NCBI RefSeq assembly: GCF_033115175.1
Contig: NC_084832.1
Location: forward strand, 12,761,342-12,825,341
Length of the DNA: 64,000 nt
Source: Lepus europaeus
Lineage: Eukaryota > Chordata > Mammalia > Lagomorpha > Leporidae
Reading direction: 5' to 3'
This document shows, piece after piece, positions 1 through 10,765 of the stretch (position 1 is its first letter; every line of letters begins with the position of its first letter). The notes under the pieces are model-generated. The model searched no databases, was not told the DNA's origin, and was given only the letters and a program-made list of their open reading frames with translations. A program made the position numbers and the translations under genes.

Positions 1-30
1 TATTTACCTAAGAAGAAAAGAGACAGAGAT

Positions 31-228
31 TTTTTTTTTTTTTTTTTTTTTTTGGACAGGCAGAGTGGACAGTGAGAGAGAGAGAGAGAAAGGTCTTCCT
101 TTTGCCGTTGGTTCACCCTCCAATGGCCACCGCGGGGCAACCAGGACAGAATCCATCGCTCCAACCGGGACTAGAACCCGGTGTGCCGGCGCCGCAAGAC
201 GAAGGATTAGTCTATTGAGCCGCGGCAC
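31..228 (-). mobile_element. C-repeat SINE (young type), internal deletion
   Basis: Poly-T tail, GACAGGCAGAGTGGACAGTG, and head complement GAGCCGCGGCAC. About 120 bp in the middle are missing. Confidence 0.85.
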
Positions 229-243
229 TAGTCGAGAGACAGA

Positions 244-544
244 GATTTAATTAGTTACTTACTTGAAAGAGTGAAAATGAGAGTGAGAGTTAGCGTGAGA
301 ATAAGAGATATCTTCCATCTGATTCTCTCCCCAAAATGGTCATAGCAGCCAGCACTGAGCAAAGGCAAGGCCAGGAGCAGGGCACTCCATCCAGGTCTCC
401 TCTGTGGGTGACAGGGACCCAAGAACTGGGCCAGTTTCCACTGCCTTCCCAGGTGCATTGGAAGGAAGCTGCCAGGACTGGACCCAGCATTCCTATATGG
501 GAAGCAACAGCAGTTTGATCTACTGCACCACAATGCTGGGCCCC
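244..544 (-). mobile_element. C-repeat SINE, old and diverged
   Basis: It abuts the previous copy. It carries TTACTTGAAAGAGTG, CCCAAAATGG and a head complement ACAATGCTGGGCCCC. Confidence 0.75.
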
Positions 545-1213
545 ATTGTTGGGTTTTTGTATACTAATTCTATAATCTACAATTTTGCTGAAGAATCTTA
601 TAATTTTAATGGTTTCATTCTCTTATATTTTCTATTAGAGGGAGTCATGATGAATAATAACAATTTAGATGCTGTTTTTAATCATGTGACTTTCACTTCT
701 TTTCCTATTATATTGTATATATATCCTTCAGTAAAATGTGGGACAGGCATCATGAGATTGGCATCTTTGTCACGTTCCCCATTTAAAAAGGGATATCTTC
801 TGATGCTTTCTCTGAGTTTTCAGGCATATTCTTCATCATGTTAAGAAAATTCTCTAATTTCTACTTAAATAAGCTTGTACTATCAGTATCAGTTGAATTT
901 TATCAAAATCTCTTCTGAATCTTTTCAGGTGATTGCATCATCTTTCCCTCAATCTGTAAATGTGACAAATTATTTCAGTAAGTTTTCTATTCTGAGCCCA
1001 TTATATATTTGATCTGCTCATTTTATTTAGGAATTTTACATTTATGTTAATAAGCAAAACAGGACTACAACTTTTCTTTAACCATCCTAGTTAAACATTA
1101 TCACACTCATCAAATGTGTTGGGAGACTTTTTTAAAATTCTACTGTATTCACTTTGGTTGTTATATTTTCCTAGGAAATCACCCACTTCACCAAAGGCTG
1201 TAACTCTTTCACC

Positions 1214-1346
1214 TTTTAAAAAAAATTACTTTTTTATTTGAAAGGCGGAGTTACAGAGAAGAAGAGGCAGAGAGAGAGAGAAGTCTCCCATCTGCTGGTT
1301 CCATCCACTGGTGCGGCTTTACCCTCAACGCCACAGCACCAGCCCC
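1214..1346 (-). mobile_element. C-repeat SINE fragment
   Basis: The tail half (TTTTTATTTGAAAGGC) is fused to a short head piece (CACAGCACCAGCCCCC); the middle is deleted. Confidence 0.7.
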
Positions 1347-1373
1347 CTTCTCCCACCTTTTTGTAAGTCAAAG

Positions 1374-1711
1374 CCCAGAGCCAGCACTGTGGTGCAGCAG
1401 GTTAAGTTGTGGCCTGTGTTGCAGGCATCCCATGAGGGCACCAGTTCATGTATTGGCTGCTGCACTTCAAATCCAGCTCCCTTCTAATGTGCCTGAGAGG
1501 GCAGCAGCAGATGGCCCACGTTCCTGGGCCCTTGCCACCCACATGGGAGATCAGGAAAAAGCTCCTGGCTCCTGACTTCGGCCTGGCCCAGCCCTAGCCG
1601 TTGCTGCCATTTGGGGAGTGAACCAGCAGAAGATCTCTCCTTCTGTCTCTCCTTCTCTCTCTCTGTAACTCTGCCTTTTAAATAAATAAATAAATCTCAA
1701 AAAAAAAAAAA
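1374..1711 (+). mobile_element. C-repeat SINE with target-site duplication
   Basis: Full-length, from AGCCAGCACTGTGG to an AAATAAATAAATAAATC tail. AAGTCAAAG occurs on both sides (1365-1373 and 1712-1720), a 9 bp duplication. Confidence 0.88.
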
Positions 1712-1725
1712 AAGTCAAAGATCAC

Positions 1726-1992
1726 TTTTTAAAAAATATTTATTTATCTGAGGGGCAGAGAGACAAAATCTACAGGTTCACTTCTCAAATGTCCCCAACA
1801 GTGGGGGCTGGGCCAGAAAGAGGCTGGGAACTCAATCCAGTTCTCTCACATGGATGGCAGGAACCCAGTTATCTAAGCTATCACTATGTCTGCCAGGGTC
1901 CACATCTGTGAAAAGCTGGAGCCTGGTATCAAATGCAGGTACTCCAACATGGGATGTGGGCATCTTAACCATTAGACTAAGCATCTGCCTCC
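1726..1992 (-). mobile_element. C-repeat SINE, old
   Basis: Begins TATTTATTTATCTGAGGGGC and ends TTAGACTAAGCATCTGCC; a diverged member. Confidence 0.7.
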
Positions 1993-2067
1993 TCTTATGT
2001 ATCTTGGGTTTTGTAAAATTTTTTTTAATTTTATTTAAGTTACACAAGTTTCATGTAGTCTCTCTTA

Positions 2068-2072
<5 letters not shown>

Positions 2073-2107
<35 letters not shown>

Positions 2108-2437
2108 GACAGGCAGAGTGGACAGTGAGAGAGAGAGAGACAAAGAGAAAGGTCTTCCTTTTGCTGTTGGTTCACCCTCCAATGGTTGCCGCGCTAGTGC
2201 GCTGCAGCCAGCGTACCACACTGATCCGATGGCAGGAGCCAGGTGCTTCTCCTGGTCTCCCATGGGGTGCAGGGCCCAAGCACTTGGGCCATCTTCCACT
2301 GCACTCCCGGGCCATAGCAGAGAGCTGGCCTGGAAGAGGGGCAACCGGGACAGAATTCGGCGCCCCGACTGGGATTAGAACCCGGTGTGCTGGCACCACG
2401 AGGTGGAGGATTAGCCTGTTGAGCCACGGCGCCGGCT
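2073..2437 (-). mobile_element. C-repeat SINE (young type) with 12 bp duplication
   Basis: TCTCTTATATAT flanks it exactly at 2061-2072 and 2438-2449. A (TA)n expansion sits beside the poly-T tail. Its head complement GAGCCACGGCGCCGGC is near-consensus, so the insertion is fairly recent. Confidence 0.92.
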
Positions 2438-2585
2438 TCTCTTATATATCTTAAGAATTTTTATCATATGTAGACTTTTCTCCCTTTAAAAATTCTAACT
2501 ATACATTTGTGCCTTTAATACTCTTCGGGAGGTCAAAAGTTTAACTGTTTTATTATCTTTTCTAAAAATCAGCTTTGGTTTTCTT

Positions 2586-2916
2586 TTTTTTTAAGATTTA
2601 TTTATTTATTTGAAAGTCAGAGTTACAGAGAGAGAAAGAGAGACAGAGAAAGAGAGATCTCCCATTCACTGGTTCACTCCCCAAATGGCCACAGCGACTA
2701 TGGCTGGGTCAGGCTGAAATCAAGAGCCAGGAGCTTCTTCCAGGTCTCCCAGATGGGTAGCAGAGGTCCAAGAACTAGAGCCATCTTCTGCTGCTTTCTC
2801 AGCCACATTAGAAGGGAACTGGATCAGAAGTGGAGCATCCAGGATTTGAACCTATGCTTATAGGAGATCTGTTACTGCTGGCTGCAGCTTAACTCACTGT
2901 GCCACAGTACTGGCAC
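2586..2916 (-). mobile_element. C-repeat SINE with perfect 16 bp duplication
   Basis: The 16 bp CAGCTTTGGTTTTCTT is present at 2570-2585 and 2917-2932. The insertion lies inside L1 fragment A. Confidence 0.93.
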
Positions 2917-3238
2917 CAGCTTTGGTTTTCTTGAGCTTCCAATTACTTCTTTTATTTCTAGGTCATGCATTTTTGCTCATTATTTTTTCCTTCCTTCTTC
3001 TAACATCTTTGCTAGATTTCCCCTGCCTCACCAAGTTTAAAAAAAAAAAATTTTTTATTTCATTTACCATTTGTTTCTTGTTGGTATACAAAACCACAAT
3101 TGGTTTTACATTGGCCTTTTATCTAGTCATCCTGTTGAATGTACTTATTAGAATTAATACCAATTAATTAATTAGCTTGTAGATCCCTTTAGACTTTCTG
3201 CCTACACAGCCAAGTCCTCTGCAAATAGCTTTTTAATT

Positions 3239-3562
3239 TTTTATTTTTTTATTTTTTTACAGGTAGAGTTATAAACAGTGAGAGAGAGAGACACAGAGAG
3301 AGAAAGGTCTTCCGTTGGTTCACCCCCCAAATGGCCGCCATAGCTGGCACTGCACCGATCTGAAGCCAGGAACCAGGTACTTCTTCCTGGTCTCCCATGC
3401 GGGTGCAGGGGCCCAAGCACTTGGGCCATCCTCCACTGCCCTCCCGGACCACAGCAGAGAGCAGGACTGGAAGAGGAGCAACTGGGACTAGAACCCGGCG
3501 CCCATATGGGATGTCAGTGCCATAGGCAGACAATTAACCAAGTGAGCCATGGCACTGGCCCC
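3239..3562 (-). mobile_element. C-repeat SINE
   Basis: Poly-T tail, TCACCCCCCAAATGGCC and head complement GAGCCATGGCACTGGCCCC; inserted in L1 fragment B. Confidence 0.88.
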
Positions 3563-3573
3563 TTCTTTTTATT

Positions 3574-3575
<2 letters not shown>

Positions 3576-3611
<36 letters not shown>

Positions 3612-3927
3612 ACAGGCAGAGTGGATAGTGAGAGAGAAACAGAGAGAAAGGTCTTCCTTTTTTGCCATTGGTTCACCCTCCAATGGCCGCTGCGGCCGGC
3701 ACATCGCGCTGATCCAAAGCCAGGAGCCAGGTGCTTCTCCTGGTCTCCCATGCAGGTGCAGGGCCCAAGGACTTGGGCCATCCTCCACTGCACTTCCGGG
3801 CCATAGCAGAGAGCTGGCCTGGAAGAGGAGCAACCGGGATAGAATCCGGCGCCCCGACCGGGACTAGAACCCGGTGTGCCGGCGCTGCAAGGCGGAGGAT
3901 TAGCCTGTTAAGCCATGGCGCTGGCCC
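3576..3927 (-). mobile_element. C-repeat SINE (young type)
   Basis: A poly-T run of over 30, then GACAGGCAGAGTGGATAGTG and head complement AAGCCATGGCGCTGGCCC. It lies next to the preceding copy. Confidence 0.92.
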
Positions 3928-4032
3928 ATTCCATTCTTCTTGACTTACTGCACAGGCTATAAGGCTGAGATCTCCACCACAATGTTGAATAGGAGTGATA
4001 AGAGCTGACATCCTTATTTTGTTCCCAATCTT

Positions 4033-4365
4033 TTGTTTTAAAGATTTATTTATTTATTTGAAAGTAAGAATTACAGAGAGAGAGGGAGAGGCAGAGTGAG
4101 AGACATCTTCCATCCACTGGTCCACTCTCCAAACGGTTGCAACAGCCAGAGCTGAGCCAATCTGAAGCCAAGAGCCAGGAGCTTCTTCTGGGTCTCCCAT
4201 ACAGGTGCAGGGGCCCAAGGATATAGACTATCCTCCACTGCTTTCCCAGGCACGTTAGAAGGGAGCTGGATCAGAAGTGGGGCAGCCAGGATTCAAACCA
4301 GTGCCCATATGGGATGCTGGCATTGCAGGGGGCAGCTTTACATGCTACGCCATAGCACCAGCCCC
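4033..4365 (-). mobile_element. C-repeat SINE with 17 bp duplication
   Basis: ATTTTGTTCCCAATCTT at 4016-4032 is repeated with one mismatch at 4366-4382. It splits L1 fragment B. Confidence 0.92.
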
Positions 4366-4462
4366 ATTTTGTTTCCAATCTTAGGAGACAAGTACTATAC
4401 TTTGCCATTGGGTGTTCTATAAGCTGTTTATTTATTTTTTATTTATTTATTTGCAATATGAG

Positions 4463-4753
4463 AGGGGCCAGTGCTGTGGCGTAGCAGGTAAAGCCACCGC
4501 CTACAGTGCTGGCATCCCATATGGGTGCCAGTTCAAGACCCAGCTGCTCCACTTTCAATCCAGCTCTCTGCTATGGCCTGGAAAAACAGTAGAGGATGGC
4601 CCAAGTCCTTGGGCCCCTGCACCTGTGTGGGAGACCTGGAAGTAGCTCCTGGCTTCAGATCAGCTCAGCTCTGGCCATTGCAGTCATCTAGGGAGTGAAT
4701 CATCAAGATGAAAGACCTCTCTCTCTCTTTCTGGCTCTGTGTCTCTCTGTAAC

Positions 4754-4756
<3 letters not shown>
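4463..4756 (+). mobile_element. C-repeat SINE leading into a purine microsatellite
   Basis: Head GAGGGGCCAGTGCTGTGGC. The usual CT-rich 3' region reaches CTGTAACTGT and then runs straight into the purine tract at 4757-5048. Confidence 0.85.
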
Positions 4757-4804
<48 letters not shown>

Positions 4805-5048
4805 GGAAGGAAGGAAGGAAGGAAGGGAGGGAGGGAGGGAGGGAGGGAGGGAGGGAGGGAGGGAGGAAGAAAAGAAAAGAAAAGAAAAGAGAAAAGAAGG
4901 AAAGAAGGAAGGGGAAAGAAGGAAGAGGAAGGAAGGAAGGAAGGAAGGAAGGAAGGAAGGAAGGAAGGAAGGAAGGAAGGAAGGGAGGGAGGGAGGGAGG
5001 GAGGGAGGGAGGGAAAGAGAAAGAGAAAAAAAGGAAGGAAGGAAGAAA
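4757..5048 (+). repeat. 292-nt purine-only compound microsatellite
   Basis: Every base is A or G on the plus strand: (GA)n, then (GGAA)n, (GGGA)n, (GAAAA)n, (GGAA)n and (GGGA)n again. It joins the tails of two opposed SINEs. Confidence 0.97.
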
Positions 5049-5327
5049 TATGAAAAAGGGAGAGAATATTCCAACCACTGGTTCACTCCCCAAATGGCTG
5101 CAACAGCCTGGGCTGGACCAGACCAAAGCCAGTACCCTGGAACTCCATCTGGGTCTCCCTCTTGGATGGTAGGGACCTAAGTAATAGTGCCATCTTCCAA
5201 TGCTTTCCCAGACACATTAGCAAAGGGCTGGATCAGAAGCAGAGCAGCTAGAACTTGAACCAGTGCTCATATGGAATGCTGCTGTTGCAGGCAGCAGCTT
5301 AAACCACTGAACCACAAGGCCAGTCCT
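5049..5327 (-). mobile_element. C-repeat SINE facing the copy at 4463
   Basis: CACTGGTTCACTCCCCAAATGG through to head complement ACCACAAGGCCAGTCC. Its tail side is the purine microsatellite. Confidence 0.82.
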
Positions 5328-5515
5328 AGCTGTGGGTTTTTTTTTGTAGATGTTCTTTTTTCTTGGTTGAAGAAGATGCCCTATTTTAGTTTGCTGAGAT
5401 TTTTAATCATGAACAGGGTTGGATGTTGTCACATGTTTTTTTCTGCTTCTATTGAGATGGAAAGATTTATATTTATGAATCTAAATCTTCACTTCTAGTG
5501 ATGTTATCAGGATTT

Positions 5516-5846
5516 TTTTTTTTTTTTTTTTTTTTACAGGCAGAGTGGATAGTGAGAGAGACAGAGAGAAAGGTCCTCCTTTTTGCCATTGGTTCACCCT
5601 CCAATGGCCGCTGCGGCCGGCACATCTCGCTGATCCAAAGCCAGGAGCCAGGTGCTTCTCCCGGTCTCCCATGCGGGTGCAGGGCCCAAGCACTTGGGCC
5701 ATCCTCCACTGCCTTCCCAGGCCATAGCAGAGAGTTGGCCTGGAAGAGGGGCAACCAGGATAGAATCTGGCGCCCCAACCAGGACTAGAACCCCGTGTGC
5801 CGGCGCCGCAAGGCAGAGGATTAGCCTGTTAAGCCACGGCGCCGAC
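5516..5846 (-). mobile_element. C-repeat SINE (young type)
   Basis: Poly-T tail, near-consensus body, head complement AAGCCACGGCGCCGACC. CAGGATTT on each side (5508-5515 and 5847-5854) is a likely duplication. Confidence 0.9.
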
Positions 5847-6197
5847 CAGGATTTCATTTTCTTTCTTTGTCAGTTTTAGTGACTGTGTCATTCTAGAAAT
5901 GTCCTCTTCATCTAAATATCAAATATGTTGGCAATTGATTATGCTTTTGATGTCTTTCATTTCTGATACTGGTAACTTCTATGATTTTTTTCTCTATTAT
6001 TCTTGGTCAGTCTAGCTAGTGGTTTTTAAAATTTTTACTGCTAGAATTTTTTGAAGCAATGTACTTAGGTAAACGTTTTTAGAAAGTCTTTGGGGATGCA
6101 AAAAAATAAATAAAATGTTTTTAAAAACAACTTTTGCTTTTGTTTCTCTATTGTTTGTCCATTTTCCATTACACTAGTTTCCACTCCTACCTTTCAT

Positions 6198-6932
6198 CTT
6201 AGTCCATTTTATGAGGCTGACTGAATGTTGAAAAATGGGCAATTCATAAAGAAAAGAAATTTATTTCCTACAGTTCCACAGGCTGGGGAGGCCAAGGTCA
6301 AGGAGTCACATCTGTTGGAAGCCTTCCTGCTGGTGGCAACACTCTGCAGGGTCCCAAGGCAACAGACAGCATCACATGGCAAGACAGAGCATCCAAGCTC
6401 AGATCTTTCCTCTCCTTGAAAAGACAGTGCTGAGGTGGCTGTTGTGGCACAACAGCTAGGACGCCACTCGGAACACCCACGTCCCATATCAGAATGCCTG
6501 GTTCAAACGTCAGCTCCTCCGCTTCCAGTCCAGTTTCCTACTAACATGTACCCAGGGAGGCAGCAGATGAAGGCTCAAGTATACTTGCGTCCCTGTCACA
6601 GACGTGGTAAACCTGCACTGAGTTCCAAGCTCCTGGCTTCAGCTTGGCCCAGCCCTGGCTGTTGGGGGCATCTGGGCAGTGAACCAGCAAATGGAAGATC
6701 CTTTGCTGCCTGTCTCTCTTCCAAGTGAAACAAAAATAAATAAATAAATCAATAAAAACTTTAAAAAGCCACAATCCTACTGGATGAAGGCCGCAAGTTT
6801 ATGATTTCATTTAACCTTCATTAGCTCCAAAATGTTCCACCTCCTAATGCCTTAGTTCAATTAAATACCTTAATTGTTCACTGTGGAGATTAAATTTTAA
6901 CATGAGTTCTGGTGGGACATTCAAAGCATAGC
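6198..6932 (-). mobile_element. MaLR-type LTR split by a SINE
   Basis: Two parts, 6198-6428 and 6769-6932, resemble the complement of mammalian MaLR LTRs (AGTCCATTTTATGAGGCTG, AAATTTATTTCCTACAGTTCC, CACCTCCTAATGCC, AACATGAGTTCTGGTGGGAC). No internal retroviral coding sequence is present. Confidence 0.65.
6429..6768 (+). mobile_element. C-repeat SINE inside the MaLR LTR
   Basis: From GGTGGCTGTTGTGGCAC to an AAATAAATAAATC tail. It is older and diverged but later than the LTR it splits. Confidence 0.8.
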
Positions 6933-6961
6933 ACACTTATTTATTACCTTCAAGTGGCTTT

Positions 6962-7106
6962 TGAAATTATTTATTTATTTGAAAGACAGTGAGAACTCTC
7001 ATTTGCTGGAGTCAGGAGCCAGAACTGGGTATTGAACCTAAGCACTCTGATATTGGACACAGGGGTCTTAACCAGCTTCTTAATTACTAGGCTAAACACC
7101 CACCCA
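6962..7106 (-). mobile_element. C-repeat SINE fragment
   Basis: TTATTTATTTGAAAGACAGTGAG and a short diverged head; internally deleted. Confidence 0.65.
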
Positions 7107-7188
7107 CTTTCTGCTAGCCTTTAGTTAAATTTGCTTTTTCTAGCTTCTCATAATGACATTTTAAATAAATGATGTTTACTCACATCTT

Positions 7189-7483
7189 AAAATTTATTTT
7201 TGTATTTATTTAACTCGAAAGAGAGGGACAAGACAGAAGTCTCCCAACAACTAGTTTACTCCTCAAATACCCACGATAAGAAGGGCTGAACCAAGTCAAA
7301 ACTGGGAGCCTGGAACTCAGTCTTGGTCTCCCACGTATTTGAGCCCTTGCCTGTTGCCTAACAGGATGCTCAATAGCAGGAAGCCGGGCCAAAAGAGGAG
7401 CCAGGACTCACACCCAGATACTTCAATATGGGATGTGGGCAGTGCCTTGAGCAGTGCCTTAGCTGCTACACAGAACACCTGTC
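7189..7483 (-). mobile_element. C-repeat SINE, old
   Basis: TTTATTTAACTCGAAAGAGAG through CAATATGGGATGTGGGCAG; diverged. Confidence 0.72.
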
Positions 7484-7710
7484 ATCCCTTATTTAATACA
7501 AGCATTTAAAGCTATAAATTTCCCTCTAAACACTGCTTTAGTTGCACCCACAGATTTTGTGTTTGTATCATTCAGCATAAAATATTTTCTAAACACCTTT
7601 GTGGTTTCTTCACTGAGCCACGTTATACTGACTCTGCTGTTTAATTTCCAAATATTTGAACATTTTTCAAATATCTTTTTCAATTCATAATTTAGATAAC
7701 GCAATAAAAT

Positions 7711-8052
7711 TTGTATTATTTTTATTTATTCATTTGAAAGGTAGACAAAGAGGGCAGAGAGAGCTCTTATTCACTGATTCACTCCACAAATGCCTGCAAT
7801 AGCCATAGCTGAGCCAGGGCAAAAGCCAGGAGCAGGGAACTCAATCTAGGTTTCCCAAATGGTTTGCAGGAACCCACTTGAGCCATCTCAAGTGACAAGG
7901 GTTCAAGTACTTGGGCCATCTTCCATTGCCTCCCCAGGAACATTAGCAGGGAGCTGGATCAGAAATGAGGCAACACGGACTGAAACAGGTGCTCATATAA
8001 GATGCCGTCATCTCAAGCAATAGATTGATCCACTGTGCCACAACACAGGCCC
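7711..8052 (-). mobile_element. C-repeat SINE
   Basis: TTTATTTATTCATTTGAAAG through to the head complement GTGCCACAACACAGGCCC. Confidence 0.8.
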
Positions 8053-8359
8053 TGGTATATATCTTTTTCCATGCTTTTGTTGCAGGAGTTCAGGTGTCAG
8101 TGTGGCAGGAACAGTGTGTGGCCCCCATCAGGGCTACATCTCATCCCCAAGGGACGAGGCAGATTCTGCTTCTCACTGGATTCTTCAGGAACAGCGCAGC
8201 TCCGTGGTACAGCTGGTTGCGTTGCAGCTCCTGTGCACGGCTGTGTTACAGCCTCTCCTCTCTGCTGGGTTCATCAAGCACTGCTGCCTTCTAGGGCACG
8301 ACTTCCCTTCTTGGCCAGGACTGCTGTTGTCTTCTGGGTTACTGCTGCTCTTTATGTTT
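8053..8359. other. Unassigned sequence between SINEs
   Basis: About 300 bp whose first bases (TATATCTTTTTCCATGC) resemble antisense L1; the rest is unrecognised. Confidence 0.3.
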
Positions 8360-8665
8360 TTTTAAGATTTTATTTATTTATTTTAGAGATAAAGACAGTG
8401 AGAGGAAGGCCTTCCATCTGCTGGTTCACTCCCCAAATGGCTGCAATGGTCGGAGCTGGGCTGATCCGAAGCCAGGAGCCAGGAGCATCTTCTGGGTCTC
8501 CCACACTAGTGCAGGGGCCCGAGCACTGGGGCCATTTTCCATTGCTTTCCCAGGCCATAGCAGAAAACTGGATCGGAAGAGGAGCAGGCAGGAATTGAAC
8601 CGGAGTCCATATGGGATGCCAGCACTGCAGGCGGAGGATTAATACTGTGCCACAGCGCTGGCCCC
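8360..8665 (-). mobile_element. C-repeat SINE
   Basis: TTTAAGATTTTATTTATTTA through to head complement GCCACAGCGCTGGCCCC. Confidence 0.88.
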
Positions 8666-8763
8666 ACTGCTTTTCTTTTCTGCTGGGTTCTTTATCTCGT
8701 GAACACAGAGAATGAGACAAGGAAGGAGTAGGCAGAGCAAAGGACATTTACTGAAAGAAGCAG

Positions 8764-9018
8764 AGGGGCCGGTGCTGTGGAATATCAGGTAAAGTCGCCG
8801 CCTGCAGTGCCAGCATCCCATATGGGTGCCGGTTCAAGTCCTGGCTGCTGTACTTCCCAGCCAGCTCTCTGCTAAGGCCTAGGAAAGCAGTAGAAGATGG
8901 CCCAAGTCCTTGGACCCCTGCACCCATGTGGGAGATGCAGAAGAAGCTCCTGGCTCCTGGCTTCAGATCAGCACAGCTCCAGCCATTGCAGCCAATTTGG
9001 GAGTGAACCACAGATAGA

Positions 9019-9058
<40 letters not shown>

Positions 9059-9112
9059 CTCTTTCTCTGTGTAACTCTGACTTTCAAAAAATAAATAAAT
9101 AAATCTTAAAAA
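8764..9112 (+). mobile_element. C-repeat SINE, full length
   Basis: GAGGGGCCGGTGCTGTGG, B-box-like GGTTCAAGTCC, a (TC)n run at 9020-9054 and an AAATAAATAAATAAATC tail. Confidence 0.9.
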
Positions 9113-9559
9113 AAGAAGAAAAGAAAGCAAGCAAAGAAAGCTCTGGCAGTCAGGAGTGCTTGCCCCACAGTGGAGCTGCCTGTCCCAAAGGGCTGCTTGC
9201 CCTGAGCTGCTTCTGATGACTGCCTGGCTTGGACTTTCAGGTGTTTCTAAAGCAGAAGTTGTCCCTGATTGTTCGGGTATATGCTAATAAGGTATTCTAC
9301 ATGAACCAATTAGGGAACTAGCATTAGATTAGCCTGTTTTGCACAGAAGTTTCCAGAGTACTCAACCAACTCCCTTGGGCAGATGCAACAATATCTGAAA
9401 ATTATATTGTATCTGTTTCTCCTTTCTCCCCTTTCCTCAGGGTTCCTGGAGGCTAACTGCATATATATATTTCTTCCTTTCCATTCCAAGGGCCCCTGGG
9501 GGTCCCCATCACTTTTACTTTCAACCAACCTGTATTTATATATAAAGTCTCTTGTAAAT
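9113..9559. other. Unassigned sequence between SINE and L1
   Basis: No recognisable gene or repeat in about 450 bp. Confidence 0.35.
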
Positions 9560-10017
9560 AAGCTGGGTCCTGCTTTTTTTTTTTTTTTATCTAGTCTGAT
9601 AATCACTACCTTCTATTTTGAGTTTCTGATCTATTTATACTTACTGCAGCCAGCAATACTGCTGGGTTTCAGGCTACCATGTTGCTATTTGTTTTCTATT
9701 AATCCAGTCTTGGTTTCCGTTGGTGCTTCCTTCTTTCTCTGCCTAACTTTGGATTATTTTTATTTTGCACTTTCCATCCATTACTAGCTTTATAGTTATA
9801 CCTCTTTGTTTTTCTTCTGACTAGCTGCTCTAGGGATAACTATATGCATCCTTAACTTACCACACTTTACCATGAATTAATATTGAACAATAACATATCC
9901 CATTTCCTATGTATTGTACTAGTGTGGCCTCTGTATTTGACTTCTACATGGTTCAAATCCCACAGTAAATCATCACCACTTTTGCCTTGTTTTGATTCCA
10001 CTGTTACTAGTTGATCT

Positions 10018-10395
10018 TTGGCTGGTATCGTGGCACAGTGGGTTAAGCTGCCTCCGGGACACCTGCTTGAAGTGCTGCTTTGAGTCCTGGATACCTGACT
10101 TCGGATCCGGTTCCCTGCTAATGTATCTGGAAAGCTTCAGATGATGACTCAAGTACTTGAGTCCCCGCCACCCATGTGAGAAGCCCATATGGAGTTCCTG
10201 GTTCCTGGCCTTTGCCTGGCAAGCCCTGGATGTTGTGGCCATTTGGGGAGCAAATCAGTGGACAGACCTCTCTCGGTTGTGGCCATTTGGGGAGCAAATC
10301 AGTGTACAGATATCTCTCTCTCTCTTCTTCTCTCTCTCCCTCTTTCTTGTTTCTCTCTCATTCACTCCTGTCTGCCTTGCAAATAAATAAATACA
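10018..10395 (+). mobile_element. C-repeat SINE with internal 44 bp duplication
   Basis: A diverged SINE whose GTTGTGGCCATTTGGGGAGC segment occurs twice in tandem, 10232-10275 and 10276-10319. Confidence 0.82.
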
Positions 10396-10432
10396 TTGCT
10401 AGTTTTTTTTTTTATTATTTAAAAATATTGAT

Positions 10433-10751
10433 TGAGGTCAATGCTGTGGCACAGTAGGTTAAGCCACAGCCTGCAATGCCAGCATCCCATATGAGCAACA
10501 GTTCAAATCCAGCTGCTCTACTTCCAATCCAGTTCCCTGTTAATGAGCCTGGGAAAGATGACCAAAGTACTCAGACCCATGCTATTCACCTGGGATACCC
10601 AGAGGGATCTCCTGCCTCCTGGCTTAGGCTGGCAAACCCTGGCCATTGCAGCCATTTGGGGAGTGAACCAGTGGTAGATCTTTCTCCATCTCTCCACCCT
10701 CTCTCTGTTAACTCTGCCTTTCAAATAAATACATAAACCTTCAAAAAAAAA
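10433..10751 (+). mobile_element. C-repeat SINE
   Basis: GAGGTCAATGCTGTGGC through to AAATAAATACATAAACC and an A tail. Confidence 0.82.
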
Positions 10752-10765
10752 GTTAATTTTTTGGG

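Larger units (their letters stand above)
545..3050 (-). mobile_element. Old L1 LINE fragment A (ORF2 region, antisense), broken by SINEs
   Basis: The non-SINE pieces 547-1213, 2450-2569 and 2933-3050 read like the antisense of mammalian L1 ORF2, in collinear order (for example TTGAATTTTATCAAA near 893, then TTTACATTTATGTTAATAAGC, later AAAAATCAGCTTTGGTTTTC). It is highly diverged and has no open reading frame. It is recognised by resemblance to remembered L1 sequence, not by alignment. Confidence 0.55.
3051..9990 (-). mobile_element. Old L1 LINE fragment B (ORF2 region, antisense), broken by about nine insertions
   Basis: Pieces at 3051-3238, 3928-4032, 4383-4462, 5328-5515, 5855-6197, 7107-7188, 7484-7710 and 9560-9990 match antisense L1 ORF2 landmarks in the right order. 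These include the CTCTGCAAATAGC reverse-transcriptase region, CAATGTTGAATAGGAGTG, TCTATTGAGATGG, TTGGTCAGTCTAGCTAG and TATAAATTTCCCTCTAAACA. It restarts landmarks already passed in fragment A, so it is a second copy. It is dead, with many stops and indels. Confidence 0.55.

Noticed and set aside
4665-5180. Repetitive Ser/Pro/Leu or Arg/Glu/Gly ORFs
   Set aside because: Translations of the purine microsatellite.
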